The position numbers were made by a program, and so were the translations under genes. Source: Boseongicola sp. (GTDB taxonomy: Bacteria; Pseudomonadota; Alphaproteobacteria; Rhodobacterales; Rhodobacteraceae). Taken from it: a stretch of 44,078 bases of DNA. Location: positions 1-44,078 of the forward strand of contig JAPPCV010000027.1 of assembly GCA_028824715.1 (NCBI GenBank), read 5' to 3'. Numbering within the stretch: position 1 is the first letter of the stretch; every line of letters starts with the position of its first letter. Of the stretch, positions 9,581 to 18,030 are shown piece by piece. The notes under the pieces are model-generated. The model worked only from the letters and a program-made list of their open reading frames with translations. It was not told the DNA's origin and made no database searches.

Positions 9581-10202
9581 CAAGGCTCCCGGGTTGCAGG
9601 CCGATCATGTCTACGGTCGGCGACATGTAAAGCCCCGCCGGGTGACCATGGTAGAGAGAGGCCTTCGAAACCCGCAGAAAGCCGGCATAGGGGCTTGCCG
9701 ATGCGGAAACTTGCGGCGCAGGCCGACGAAGAAGGGAAAAAAGAGAGACGTCGAAGCAGGATCGGCCGAAGCTGGCGGGAGAAAAAGACGACTTCCCGTC
9801 CACCCTCATCAAGTTCGCGACAAGTCGCGCTAGTAGCCAGCACCCGAAGCAGCCAGGCGTGACAGCCGTGTCTCCGGACAATCCGCCTGCATCGCCCAGG
9901 CCCGGTGCGCCGTCACTCATCCGAGCACAAGGTGCGCAAATGCGGCCTCGAACGGGTACATGCCGCGCTGGGGACGTCTCGGCGACGGGCACGGCTTTAC
10001 AATTCTTTGGCGGCACTCCATGCCATGTGCAAAGCGTGCGGATACCACCTCGACACGCCGCGGACGAAGGAGACAACGACGATGCACGGAACACGACGCC
10101 CCGCATTCCTCCCCGCTCTGAAGGAAGCGATGTCCTGAGGGGTGGGCAGATGAACTCAAGCAGAAGAATTCAACATGTCGCGAGACTTGGCAGGGCAACT
10201 CC
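9581..10202. other. Divergent regulatory gap with a short ORF
   Basis: 622 bases between the hydrolase and the PbfA-like gene, large enough for two promoters and operators. The only translation-competent element I see is the 18-codon ORF at 10082-10138. Other open frames are biased shadows. No hairpin with a T-run was noticed. Confidence 0.5.
10082..10138 (+). CDS. Short ORF with strong RBS (possible leader peptide)
   Basis: Encodes MHGTRRPAFLPALKEAMS, 18 residues. It has a near-ideal ribosome site (AAGGAGA, 8 bases before the ATG) and stops 64 bases before the PbfA-like start. It may be a leader peptide, a real micropeptide or a chance ORF; there is no attenuator hairpin that I can see. Confidence 0.35.
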   Translation: MHGTRRPAFLPALKEAMS

Positions 10203-11552
10203 ATGACGCGGCATCGGCACACCGAGGGTGAGGCGAACACGTCCTCTGCCCGAGACGAATGGATCGCGCAGGAGAGCGATCCACCAACCCGCGAACTGCT
10301 CAGACGGGATGCTGACGCCTTCCTGCACCAGTCGCTTTCCTCGCCATGCTTGTCAACCATCGCAAAGGCGGAAGGCATCTGGATCGAGGATTCCGCGGGC
10401 CGCCGCTACATGGATTTCCACGGCAATTCGGTGCACCATATCGGTTACGGCCATCCGCGCCTTGTCGAGGCCGTCAAGCGGCAGATCGACGCCCTGCCCT
10501 TTGCGCCACGCCGCTTCGCCAACGAGGTTGCGACAGAGCTTGCGGAGCGGCTTGCCGCGCTCGCCCCGTGGCCAGCCAAGATCCTCTTCACCACTGGGGG
10601 CTCGGATGCCAACGAGGTGGCCCTGAAGATTGCCCGAGCGGCGACCGGCCGGTTCAAGACGCTCTCGTTCTGGGACAGCTTCCATGGCGCCGGGTTCGGC
10701 GCCTCATCGGTTGGCGGCGAGGCCACGTTCCGAAGCCACATTGCGGGACCGCTCCTGCCAGGCACAGAGCATGTGGCGCCGTTCAACTGCTTCCACTGCG
10801 CCTACGGCCATCCCGGGCCCGATGTCTGCGGTCTCGCCTGTGCGGCCATGGTCGACTACACGCTTGGGCGTGAAGGCGATGCCGCCGCACTCATCGCAGA
10901 GCCGATGCGCGCGACGCCCGTGATCCCACCACCCGGCTATTGGCCAGCCGTCGAGGCTAGCTGCCGCGAACACGACACCCTTCTGGTCCTGGACGAGATT
11001 CCGACGGGACTTGGCAAGACTGGACGTTTCTTCGCCCATGACCACGACGGCGTCACTCCCGACATCATCACGCTCGGCAAGTCCCTGGGGGGCGGCATGC
11101 TTCCGATCGCGGCCGTGATCGCGCGGGCGGAGCTTGACGTGGCGGGCGAATTCGCAATTGGCCACTACACCCACGAAAAGAACCCCGTGACCGCCCGGGC
11201 GGCGCTGACGACGCTGGACATCATTGAGGACGAAGGGCTAGCGGAGCGCGCCGCCCGGCTGGGCGAATCCGCGATAGACAGGCTGCGCGAAAGGTTCCGG
11301 CAATGCAGCGCCGTGGGCGATGTCCGCGGACGCGGCCTGCTGTTCGGAGTCGAGATCGTCGCAGACCAGGACGCGCGGACGCCAGACCCCGACTTGGCGG
11401 AGCGAATCTGCTATGCCTGCCTCGCTGAAGGCGTGTCATTCAAGGTCAGCGCAGGCAATGTCCTCACGCTTTCTCCGCCGCTGACAATTGCCGAAGATGA
11501 TCTCGCTCGCGCGCTGGCCATCGTCGAGTCCGGAACTCTCGGCCAGTGCTGA
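10203..11552 (+). CDS. pbfA: Class III PLP enzyme, PbfA-like (hydroxy-aminoethylphosphonate ammonia-lyase)
   Basis: A 449-residue fold-type I PLP enzyme. The PLP lysine is K293 (TLGKSLGGG) and the cofactor aspartate is D264 (LDEIPTGLG). The N-terminal signature NTS..R..W, FLHQSLSSPCL and DFHGNSVHHIGYGHPR, and the later GHYTHEKNPV, fit the branch that includes PbfA. PbfA removes ammonia from (R)-1-hydroxy-2-aminoethylphosphonate to give phosphonoacetaldehyde. The phosphonate-ester hydrolase opposite supports a phosphonate context. PhnW, PhnX, PhnY and PhnA are not in the window. A plain class III aminotransferase remains the alternative. ATG at 10203 with AGGG seven bases upstream. Confidence 0.62.
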   Translation: MTRHRHTEGEANTSSARDEWIAQESDPPTRELLRRDADAFLHQSLSSPCLSTIAKAEGIWIEDSAGRRYMDFHGNSVHHIGYGHPRLVEAVKRQIDALPFAPRRFANEVATELAERLAALAPWPAKILFTTGGSDANEVALKIARAATGRFKTLSFWDSFHGAGFGASSVGGEATFRSHIAGPLLPGTEHVAPFNCFHCAYGHPGPDVCGLACAAMVDYTLGREGDAAALIAEPMRATPVIPPPGYWPAVEASCREHDTLLVLDEIPTGLGKTGRFFAHDHDGVTPDIITLGKSLGGGMLPIAAVIARAELDVAGEFAIGHYTHEKNPVTARAALTTLDIIEDEGLAERAARLGESAIDRLRERFRQCSAVGDVRGRGLLFGVEIVADQDARTPDPDLAERICYACLAEGVSFKVSAGNVLTLSPPLTIAEDDLARALAIVESGTLGQC

Positions 11553-12277
11553 ACGACGCAATGCCGGGACGCCGTTGCGACACGATGCGACTCGGGCTGC
11601 CTCCTGCTTGGAGCAAAGTGCTTGGAATGGCGGGACCTGTTGCGGAAGCGCATGTCGGAAAGCTGCCGTTTGGTCGCTGACGGCAAACTGCAATTCCAAG
11701 GGTGCACAGGCCGCGAGCCCGGAAACGAATGTTCTTGGCGAGAACGTCCGGAATCTTGTCGCGGGAGACTATTGCCCTCTCTTCAGTCACGCTGTCGTCG
11801 TACCTCGCTGTTGACAGACACGCCAACGAGCGTGACATCCGGGAAGAGCACGACATCGGGCAGCGGGCGGTCTTTGACTTCGTCGAGCTTGGTCACGACT
11901 CCGGCCACTACAAAGTTTCGACCTGATCCGATCTGGTTGCTCGGCCTGCAGCAGACGCTGCGCCATGAAATTGAATGCACCCCTCACTTGCCTCGTTCCA
12001 GATCGATGAGCGTAGCGTGCCCAACCGGACCACGCGCGTTGCCGGCCCGGGAATTCCCGCATGAAGCGTCGCTCAACGATGATGACGCACAACGCTCAAT
12101 GGCGATTCAACATTTGACATCTTGCTGCTCGATCTTGATTGCGCGCGAGTCCTTCCGCGTTCCGGCTGAATCGGAACCCCCGCGCCGCCAAGCTCTCACT
12201 CTCCACTTCCCGGCACGATGTGCACTCGCATTTCAGTGCCCCCCGGCTCGTGGGCTCCACCGCGTTGCCAGCACTCT
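11553..12277. pseudogene. Gene debris downstream of the methyltransferase
   Basis: 725 bases with no intact gene. On the minus strand, protein-like fragments appear in shifting frames. One near 11785-11940 contains VVAGVVTKLDEVKDRPLPD and then VVLFPDVTLVGVSV; another near 12110-12230 contains ESLAARGFRFSRNAEGLARN. They follow the methyltransferase in the same direction, where a partner restriction enzyme would be expected, so a decayed partner is a reasonable but unproven idea. The fragments match no family I recognise. Confidence 0.3.
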
Positions 12278-13507
12278 CTATCGACGCTGCAACAAGGCAA
12301 TCCGGTTGGAATTGGTGCCCTTGGATCCGTTCGCCACACCCCAGCAGTTTGCCGTCTTGGTGAAGGTCTGGGCATTCACCATGACGCCGAGGCGTTTGAA
12401 CGGCAGGCCCTCGGCTGCCTGCCAGACCAGCCTTTCGAGCAGCACCTTGCCATTGCGGACCTCACCGACCTCGAACGCGACATAGCCCCCAGGACACAGG
12501 ATGCGGGCTTGCTCAAGCAGAACGCGGCGCACCATTTCCGTCCACGCACGTTCCGTGCGATGCATGTCGATCGCAATCGCGCCAGGGTCAATGCCCGCAA
12601 ACCAGCAACGCAACCAGTTGTCGGCAGCATATTTCACGATGTCAAGGAACGGTGGCGACGTGACAGTCAGCTTGACTACGCCATCGGGTATTCCTGGCAC
12701 TGCCCATGCAGCTCCGGCATGCAGGCTCGAGCGTGCCTGGCTTGGTGCGCAGCCGTCCCTGAGAAGGGACCTGGACTTCTTCAGGATCACCGCGGCGACG
12801 TCACGCTCGGGCGGAGAGAGGCCCAGTTTCTCGTTGATCCTGAGTTGCGCCTTGACGGACACGGCCTGGTTCGGAGGCATCGAACGACCCGAGAAGAATC
12901 CGGCGGAATGCCCGGAGAGCCGGTTGATCGCCACCATGCGAATCCAGTCAGCAACCGGTTCAACATCATCGGCATCAAGGGGCGCACGCTCCGCAATCCA
13001 AATCCGCAACGCTTCCAGCTTCCTGAGCGTCGCCGGGTGGTAGAATGCGAGCAGGTCTTCTCGTTCCAACTCGCCCCGCGACCAGTCGACGGACTTCAGC
13101 GCGGCATCCACCGCCCGAAGTGAGATCGCACGCAACCTGGGCCGCGTGAGCAGGACTGACAGCGGGTTGATGTCATTGCCGTATGCCTGCCGCCGCATCA
13201 GCGCGGCCTGCAAGGGAGTCGTGCCTCGCCCCATGAAAGGGTCGAACACGATGTCGTCTGGCTTGGTAAGCCGCGCAATGAAGAACTCGGGCAGCTGCGC
13301 CTTGAAACACGCCCGGTACGATACCTCGTGAATCGAGTGCGCCTGACGCTGCCCTGCCGACCAGAACTCGTTTGTCAGGTAGGGCACGCCATCCACGGTC
13401 TCGGCCACGGTGCCTTGGCCGAAATCATCGAACCTGGCAAGCTGGTCGATGAAGATCTCGGAAGTTTCGGCAAACTGGGCCTGTTCGAATAGGGAGAGTT
13501 GGTTCAT
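12278..13507 (-). CDS. Site-specific DNA methyltransferase (amino-methylating)
   Basis: A 409-residue methyltransferase acting on adenine N6 or cytosine N4. The SAM-binding motif FDPFMGRGTT is at 88-97 and the catalytic TSPPF (variant of TSPPY) is at 283-287, with about 185 residues between them that can hold the target-recognition domain. This order (motif I before IV) differs from classical beta-class enzymes. ATG at 13507 is preferred by its normal N-terminus (MNQLSLFEQ); an in-frame ATG at 13534 is possible. No intact restriction endonuclease lies beside it, so it is an orphan or the survivor of a lost system. Confidence 0.85.
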   Translation of the reverse strand: MNQLSLFEQAQFAETSEIFIDQLARFDDFGQGTVAETVDGVPYLTNEFWSAGQRQAHSIHEVSYRACFKAQLPEFFIARLTKPDDIVFDPFMGRGTTPLQAALMRRQAYGNDINPLSVLLTRPRLRAISLRAVDAALKSVDWSRGELEREDLLAFYHPATLRKLEALRIWIAERAPLDADDVEPVADWIRMVAINRLSGHSAGFFSGRSMPPNQAVSVKAQLRINEKLGLSPPERDVAAVILKKSRSLLRDGCAPSQARSSLHAGAAWAVPGIPDGVVKLTVTSPPFLDIVKYAADNWLRCWFAGIDPGAIAIDMHRTERAWTEMVRRVLLEQARILCPGGYVAFEVGEVRNGKVLLERLVWQAAEGLPFKRLGVMVNAQTFTKTANCWGVANGSKGTNSNRIALLQRR

Positions 13508-13811
13508 GGCAACACTGGTCTTCTTTTGCCTCATCTCACCATCACATACAAGATATAGTTCGAACTCGATGCAGGCTTGGCAGGTTTGGGATTCTTATTC
13601 GACCGCTCGCGTGACCTGCATCGAGGTCAGCGGATAGCGAAACAGTTGCAATTCTCTAATTCGGCGGCGCGCCAAAGGAGATCCGCCACAACCGGATGAA
13701 CACGGCCGTGCTCGGGAAAGACGCCGCGTCATCCTGCGCGCAGGTGGATTTCAACAAAAGTGCTGTAGCGCAAATGCCTCGGGCGGCTTGAATCGCCAAC
13801 TGCGCCGAATT

Positions 13812-13828
13812 ATATTCAACATGAATAT
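13812..13828. promoter_or_regulatory. Inverted repeat, candidate ParD operator
   Basis: ATATTC-AACAT-GAATAT, a perfect 6-bp inverted repeat, ends 19 bases before the parD ATG. Short dyads like this are typical targets of ribbon-helix-helix antitoxins that repress their own operon. Confidence 0.5.
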
Positions 13829-13847
13829 TCTTGCGGAGAAAGAACCT

Positions 13848-14108
13848 ATGGCCAGCACATCGGTGACCTTGGGGGCCCACTGGGAAGGCTTTATCAGAAG
13901 CGAAATTGAAAGTGGCCGTTACAAGAACATGTCTGAAGTCGTGCGAGCCGGATTGCGCGAACTTGAAGAACGCCGCGAAAGGCTGCGCGCCCTGCGCGAA
14001 CATTTGGTCACAGGTTACGAGCAAGCACAGCATGGTGAGTTTGTTGACGATGTCTCGCCTGAAGATGTTGTCGCAAGGGCCAAGGCACGCGCGGCAACCA
14101 AGGAATGA
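13848..14108 (+). CDS. parD: ParD-type ribbon-helix-helix antitoxin
   Basis: An 86-residue antitoxin. Residues 1-45 (STSVTLGAHWEGFIRSEIE, then NMSEVVRAGLRELEE) form the ribbon-helix-helix DNA-binding domain of the CopG/ParD family; the charged tail binds and neutralises the toxin. ATG at 13848 is chosen because GGAG lies nine bases upstream and the ribbon strand starts there; an in-frame ATG at 13821 would overlap the candidate operator. Overlaps the toxin start as ATGA. Confidence 0.9.
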   Translation: MASTSVTLGAHWEGFIRSEIESGRYKNMSEVVRAGLRELEERRERLRALREHLVTGYEQAQHGEFVDDVSPEDVVARAKARAATKE

Positions 14109-14404
14109 CAGCAACCTGTCGCCTGACGCCTGCTGCGCTCGCTGATCTCGACACGATTGCTGACTACACGCTGTCGAAATGGGGCGCAGATCAGATGGAA
14201 CGTTACATTCTGCAACTCACGGACAGATGCAACTGGCTTGCCCAAAACCCTCAAGCCGGTCGAACGCGCAGCGACATTCACCCAGACTATTTCTGCTATC
14301 CGCAAGGCAAGCATCTCATATTTTACTTGCGAGACTCCGTGGGGATCAGTGTCATTGGATTTCCGCATCAATCCATGGATATCGTGGCATATTTCGACCA
14401 GTGA
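14105..14404 (+). CDS. parE: ParE/RelE-superfamily toxin
   Basis: A 99-residue toxin whose ParE relatives poison DNA gyrase. It shows the family pattern: an N-terminal LTPAALADLDTIADYTLSKWG helix pair, NPQAGR, then the beta strands ending in HLIFYLRDSVGISVIGFPHQSMD. Start overlaps the antitoxin stop (ATGA), the usual coupling of a parDE operon. Full length with no damage, so the pair is probably active. Confidence 0.9.
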   Translation: MTATCRLTPAALADLDTIADYTLSKWGADQMERYILQLTDRCNWLAQNPQAGRTRSDIHPDYFCYPQGKHLIFYLRDSVGISVIGFPHQSMDIVAYFDQ

Positions 14405-14437
14405 TCATCACAAGTTGTCGAATGGACACCTTCAAAT

Positions 14438-14716
14438 TCAAGGTTCCACTGCTCGTCCGCAAGCCCGGCCAACAATTGTCGCGGCGGGACGCAAATCTCC
14501 AACTGCTTCCCGAAGCGCATTCGGAGAATCTTGAGGCACGGGTCCGACCGGCAAGATCGTGGCGGCACCGAATTGGAAGACAGGCAAGATGATCTTCGAC
14601 TGTTGCGCCCGGACATCCAGGATTGGCTTCCTCAAGGCACCGTAGCGAAAGTGAAATGTGTGCACGATCCCGAACCACGCACAGCTGGTGATCGCAGCAA
14701 TATAGCCCAGGGTCAT
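14438..14716 (-). CDS. Possible small membrane protein coupled to the URO-D gene
   Basis: A 92-residue frame that starts with an ATG overlapping the URO-D stop as ATGA, exactly as other genes of this operon are joined. The first about 20 residues (MTLGYIAAITSCAWFGIVHT) would make one membrane helix; the rest is proline- and alanine-rich with no motif. It may be a true last gene of the operon or chance. Apart from this ORF, 14405-14712 holds nothing I recognise. Confidence 0.35.
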   Translation of the reverse strand: MTLGYIAAITSCAWFGIVHTFHFRYGALRKPILDVRAQQSKIILPVFQFGAATILPVGPVPQDSPNALREAVGDLRPAATIVGRACGRAVEP

Positions 14717-16035
14717 TCCGGATTTTGACTCTCGAACCGTGCGCACTTGTACACCTCACCGAGGATGATCTCGACCAGGTCGAATTGCGACTGGCCGTTG
14801 ATGTCCTCGAAATAGATGTGGCTCGGCCAGGACTGGCCAACGTGGTTGTCCGCCGGCAGATCGACCGTCTCGCAAACCCGCTTGACCGCGGCCACGTGCC
14901 GGCGCGCCTTTTCGGCGGTCTCCGCCTTGGCCGCTTCCAGATCCTCGATGCTGTTGCGGTCGATTTCGGGCGAGCCGATGCCCACGGTCAGTGGCAGGTT
15001 CCGCTCTATTGCCTGCTGCTCATAGAACGAGACATCCACCTTGTCGGCCTCGAGCCGCATGATGAACAGCGGATTTACGCTGACCTTGGCCTCGGTCAGT
15101 TCCAGCAGCCGACTGCGATCGACCGATGCATTTGTCGTATCATCGCGGCCCCGGCGACGCGACGCGCGGCGTTTCCTTGTCACCTCGGCCACGTAGTCGC
15201 CGCGATAGTTGTTGTCGAACACCCGGTCCGCATAGGGCTTGTTCCGCAACATGTGGCGGATCGAGCGGATCGACATGTTCTGGCAGTTGTCCTGCCCGAT
15301 GAAGAACGGCGAACCGGAGGCATCGGAAAGCTCGACCCAGCCATCGGGAAATAGCTCGATATGATGGTCCATCCACGGCCCCAGCACCGCATCTCCCAGG
15401 TGATCGAGCATGGCATTGACCGTTTCGGGCTGGTTCACGACATCGGCCAGGAGCGGCTCTTGCCCGTAGATGTCTGCCGCAAGGCTGTAGGGTGCTGAGA
15501 TCTGCAATGTGGGCGCGGCGCCGGTCAGGTCCTGCGTTGCCGCCAGGATGGCATCCACCGCCGCCGGGGTGCCGGTGGAGAAATCTGGCGTTTGCAATTC
15601 GTGCCAGTTGTCGCGGGTGATCAATACCTCGTCTGGGTCCGCACCCGGCGGGAACCTGTCGGGATACATCATCCTTTGGCCAAGCGGCTCGCAGGTCCAG
15701 GCGTAAAGCGCCCAGGTCATGTAGAACTTGTGCACCCCGAGAAGGCGCGAGACCGCCAGGTTCGCCCGTGCATAGCGATATGGATCGTTGTGATAGTAGT
15801 CACGTGAATCGATGCCGTAGAGATCGAACAGGATAGCTAGGCCGAGCATATGGACCGAGGCAGTGGAATGCACCCGGTCGGCGGCGGCCAACAGTTTGAA
15901 ATTCGCGTCGAACTCGCCGGAGATGGCCGCGTCGAAGAGTTCGGTCAGTTCCCCTTTCGCGTCCGCCTCGCCCGCCTGCCAGCGGCGCAGCAAGGACAGC
16001 CCGCGCGGGAACGCGTATTCCTCGATCCCTGTCAT
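14713..16035 (-). CDS. Uroporphyrinogen-decarboxylase-fold (URO-D family) protein
   Basis: A 440-residue protein, about 100 residues longer than true HemE. The URO-D/MtaA-like fold is suggested by the DYYHNDPYRYARANLAV region, the APTLQISAPYSLAADI stretch and the PLTVGIGSPEIDRNS segment. An arginine-rich stretch (TRKRRASRRRGR) around residue 280 is unusual. Catabolic operons use this fold for corrinoid- or thiol-linked methyl transfer as well as decarboxylation; no corrinoid protein is nearby, so the reaction is open. The start overlaps the upstream TIM-barrel gene by ATGA. It is not the haem-pathway enzyme, judging by length and context. Confidence 0.7.
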   Translation of the reverse strand: MTGIEEYAFPRGLSLLRRWQAGEADAKGELTELFDAAISGEFDANFKLLAAADRVHSTASVHMLGLAILFDLYGIDSRDYYHNDPYRYARANLAVSRLLGVHKFYMTWALYAWTCEPLGQRMMYPDRFPPGADPDEVLITRDNWHELQTPDFSTGTPAAVDAILAATQDLTGAAPTLQISAPYSLAADIYGQEPLLADVVNQPETVNAMLDHLGDAVLGPWMDHHIELFPDGWVELSDASGSPFFIGQDNCQNMSIRSIRHMLRNKPYADRVFDNNYRGDYVAEVTRKRRASRRRGRDDTTNASVDRSRLLELTEAKVSVNPLFIMRLEADKVDVSFYEQQAIERNLPLTVGIGSPEIDRNSIEDLEAAKAETAEKARRHVAAVKRVCETVDLPADNHVGQSWPSHIYFEDINGQSQFDLVEIILGEVYKCARFESQNPE

Positions 16036-16865
16036 GGCCGTGTTCCCGGACGCGACGCCGCAGGCGCCACGGTTCCGGCCCCTGCAATGCCAGCATCATC
16101 GAAGAGGGTATCGCGCCAGGACAAACCGTCCTCGGTTGTGCCGACAGGCCGGTATTCGCAGCCGAACCGACCCGCGTAGCCGCAGGACCGCATGGCAGGC
16201 AACAGATCGCCGTAGTCGATCTCGCCGGGGAACGGTTCGGCGCGGCCCTCCGCCGCCGCGATCTGCACGTGGCCGACGTTGTCGGCATGCTTGCTGAAAC
16301 TGGCCATCAAGTCACCACTCTCCCGGAGGACGTGATAGCAGTCAAACATGATCTTCAGCCTGGGATGACCGATGTCTGAGATCACCTTCGCAGCCTGCTC
16401 GATGGTCCGCAGAAAGTAGCCCGGCAATTGCTCGGCGCAGACCGGTTCGATCAGGATGGTTCGGTCGGTATGGCACAGCGCGTGCCGCAAGGTCTTCAGG
16501 AAGGCCGCAAGCGCAGCCTGCCCGCATGCCAGGCCCGCCAGCACATGGATCGCATCTGCGTCGATGTCCTCGGCGACCTCTATGGCCTCGTCGACATCCC
16601 GTTTCGCCTGGTCGCCCTGGCCGGGAATCGCGGCGCACCCAAAGGTCTCGTCCATGCGAACATTGATGCCACCCACCGGCAACAGGGTTTGCGCCAGCAC
16701 CTCTTTCAATTCGTGGCGATCAGTCCTGCGCGCCTCGTCGTGAAACTCGACGGCGTCGAACCCGTGAGCTGCAGCTTGCCGGATCCGGTCCAGGAATGGC
16801 AATTCCGTCCACAGATAGCCCGTGTTCGCCGAAAACTCGTATCGCTTCGCCGGTACAGCATTCAC
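16032..16865 (-). CDS. hyi: Hydroxypyruvate-isomerase-like TIM-barrel protein
   Basis: A 277-residue xylose-isomerase-like TIM barrel. The N-terminal FSANTGYLWTELPFLDRI, the conserved ILIEPVCAEQLPGYFLRT, the metal-site region KIMFDCYHVLRESGD and the final GCEYRPVGTTEDGLSW match the Hyi branch, including the Glu and Asp metal ligands. Hyi interconverts hydroxypyruvate and tartronate semialdehyde, but relatives isomerise or epimerise other small sugars and sugar acids. GTG start at 16865 overlaps the dehydrogenase stop (GTGA). The operon context suggests isomerisation of a breakdown product of the imported compound. Confidence 0.78.
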   Translation of the reverse strand: MNAVPAKRYEFSANTGYLWTELPFLDRIRQAAAHGFDAVEFHDEARRTDRHELKEVLAQTLLPVGGINVRMDETFGCAAIPGQGDQAKRDVDEAIEVAEDIDADAIHVLAGLACGQAALAAFLKTLRHALCHTDRTILIEPVCAEQLPGYFLRTIEQAAKVISDIGHPRLKIMFDCYHVLRESGDLMASFSKHADNVGHVQIAAAEGRAEPFPGEIDYGDLLPAMRSCGYAGRFGCEYRPVGTTEDGLSWRDTLFDDAGIAGAGTVAPAASRPGTRP

Positions 16866-17986
16866 GGGATCAACACCTCGCGCACCGTCGCGGCATCATT
16901 GAGACGGTCCAAAGCGGCATTGAGATCGTCAAAGCCGATCGTCCGGGACAACAGGCGATCCACGGGCAGTTTCCCGTCGCGGAACAGCGCCAGGAAACGT
17001 GGAATGTCGCGCTTGGGCACGCAACTGCCCATGTAGGATCCTTTCAGCGTACGCTCTTCTGCGGCGATGCAGAGATGCGACAGGGTGACCTGTGCCTCTG
17101 GCCCAGGCATCCCGGCTGTCACCGTGATGCCACCGCGGCGGGTGACCGCAAAGGCCGTGGCCAGGGCCCGCGAAGAGCCCGCCGTCTCGACCGCGATATG
17201 GGCGCCGCCGCGCGTGGCCTTGCGGACTTGTTCGACGCAGTCAGGGTCGCTTGCATTGACCGTCAAATGAGCGCCGAACTGTCTGGCCAGCTCCAGTTTC
17301 CCGTCACTGAGATCGATCGCCGTGGCATGTCCCGCGCCCGAGGCGATCGCGGCCAGCAGCGCGCTGAGCCCCACGCCGCCGAGTCCGATCACTGCGACGC
17401 TTTCGCCGGGCATCGCGCCGCCCGTGTTAACGACAGATCCGACTCCAGTGATCACGCCGCAGCCGAAAAGCGCAGCGTGTTCGAACGGAATCGACCTGTC
17501 GATCTTGACCAGCGCATCTTTCGGGATCACCGCATATTCCGCAAAGCCGGCGATTCCCGAATGGTGATGTATGGCTTCGCCGTTCTTGTGCAGCCGGGTC
17601 GTGCCGTCGCGCAGCACTGCCGCCGCATTGGCGAGGGTCGCGGGTTCACACAGGGCCGGCCGGCCGACATGGCACATTTCGCAATCGCCGCAGCTCGCAA
17701 CATAGGTCGGCACCACATGGTCGCCGACTTCGAAACCGTCCACGCCTTCACCCAATTCGACGATGATGCCCGCAGCCTCGTGACCGATGACGATCGGCAT
17801 CGGCTTGCCACGTTCGCCGGTGATGGCGACCAGGTCGGAATGACACAGGCCCACGGCCCTTATCTGGATCAGCACTTCGCCGGCCTTCGGTGGGTCAAGC
17901 TCGACTTCCTCGATGCACAGCGGCTGGCTGTCGACGAAGGGCCGGGGCAGGCCAGATTGCCTCAGAACAGCGGCCTTGATCTTCAT
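16862..17986 (-). CDS. Zinc-dependent alcohol dehydrogenase (MDR family)
   Basis: A 374-residue NAD-dependent medium-chain dehydrogenase. Catalytic zinc ligands appear in GLCHSDL and GHEAAG, the structural zinc site is CGDCEMCHVGRPALC, and the nucleotide fold is VIGLGGVGLSA. The D in AIDLSDGK predicts NAD. Overall it is closest to the class III (glutathione/mycothiol-linked formaldehyde dehydrogenase) shape. ATG with GGAGG six bases upstream. With the aminotransferase it could oxidise an amino alcohol or the alcohol made from it, or handle formaldehyde released by demethylation; both are inferences. Confidence 0.85.
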   Translation of the reverse strand: MKIKAAVLRQSGLPRPFVDSQPLCIEEVELDPPKAGEVLIQIRAVGLCHSDLVAITGERGKPMPIVIGHEAAGIIVELGEGVDGFEVGDHVVPTYVASCGDCEMCHVGRPALCEPATLANAAAVLRDGTTRLHKNGEAIHHHSGIAGFAEYAVIPKDALVKIDRSIPFEHAALFGCGVITGVGSVVNTGGAMPGESVAVIGLGGVGLSALLAAIASGAGHATAIDLSDGKLELARQFGAHLTVNASDPDCVEQVRKATRGGAHIAVETAGSSRALATAFAVTRRGGITVTAGMPGPEAQVTLSHLCIAAEERTLKGSYMGSCVPKRDIPRFLALFRDGKLPVDRLLSRTIGFDDLNAALDRLNDAATVREVLIP

Positions 17987-18030
17987 CTATGCCCTCCGAA
18001 TCGCGAGCTTGGCACCGGCGGACCGGGTGC

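Noticed and set aside
8012-9862. 616-codon plus-strand frame opposite the hydrolase
   Set aside because: Antisense shadow produced by high GC; its sequence has no fold and the minus strand carries the sulfatase signature.
14713-16035. Haem-pathway HemE
   Set aside because: The protein is about 100 residues longer than HemE and lies inside a solute-catabolism operon; only the fold family is supported.
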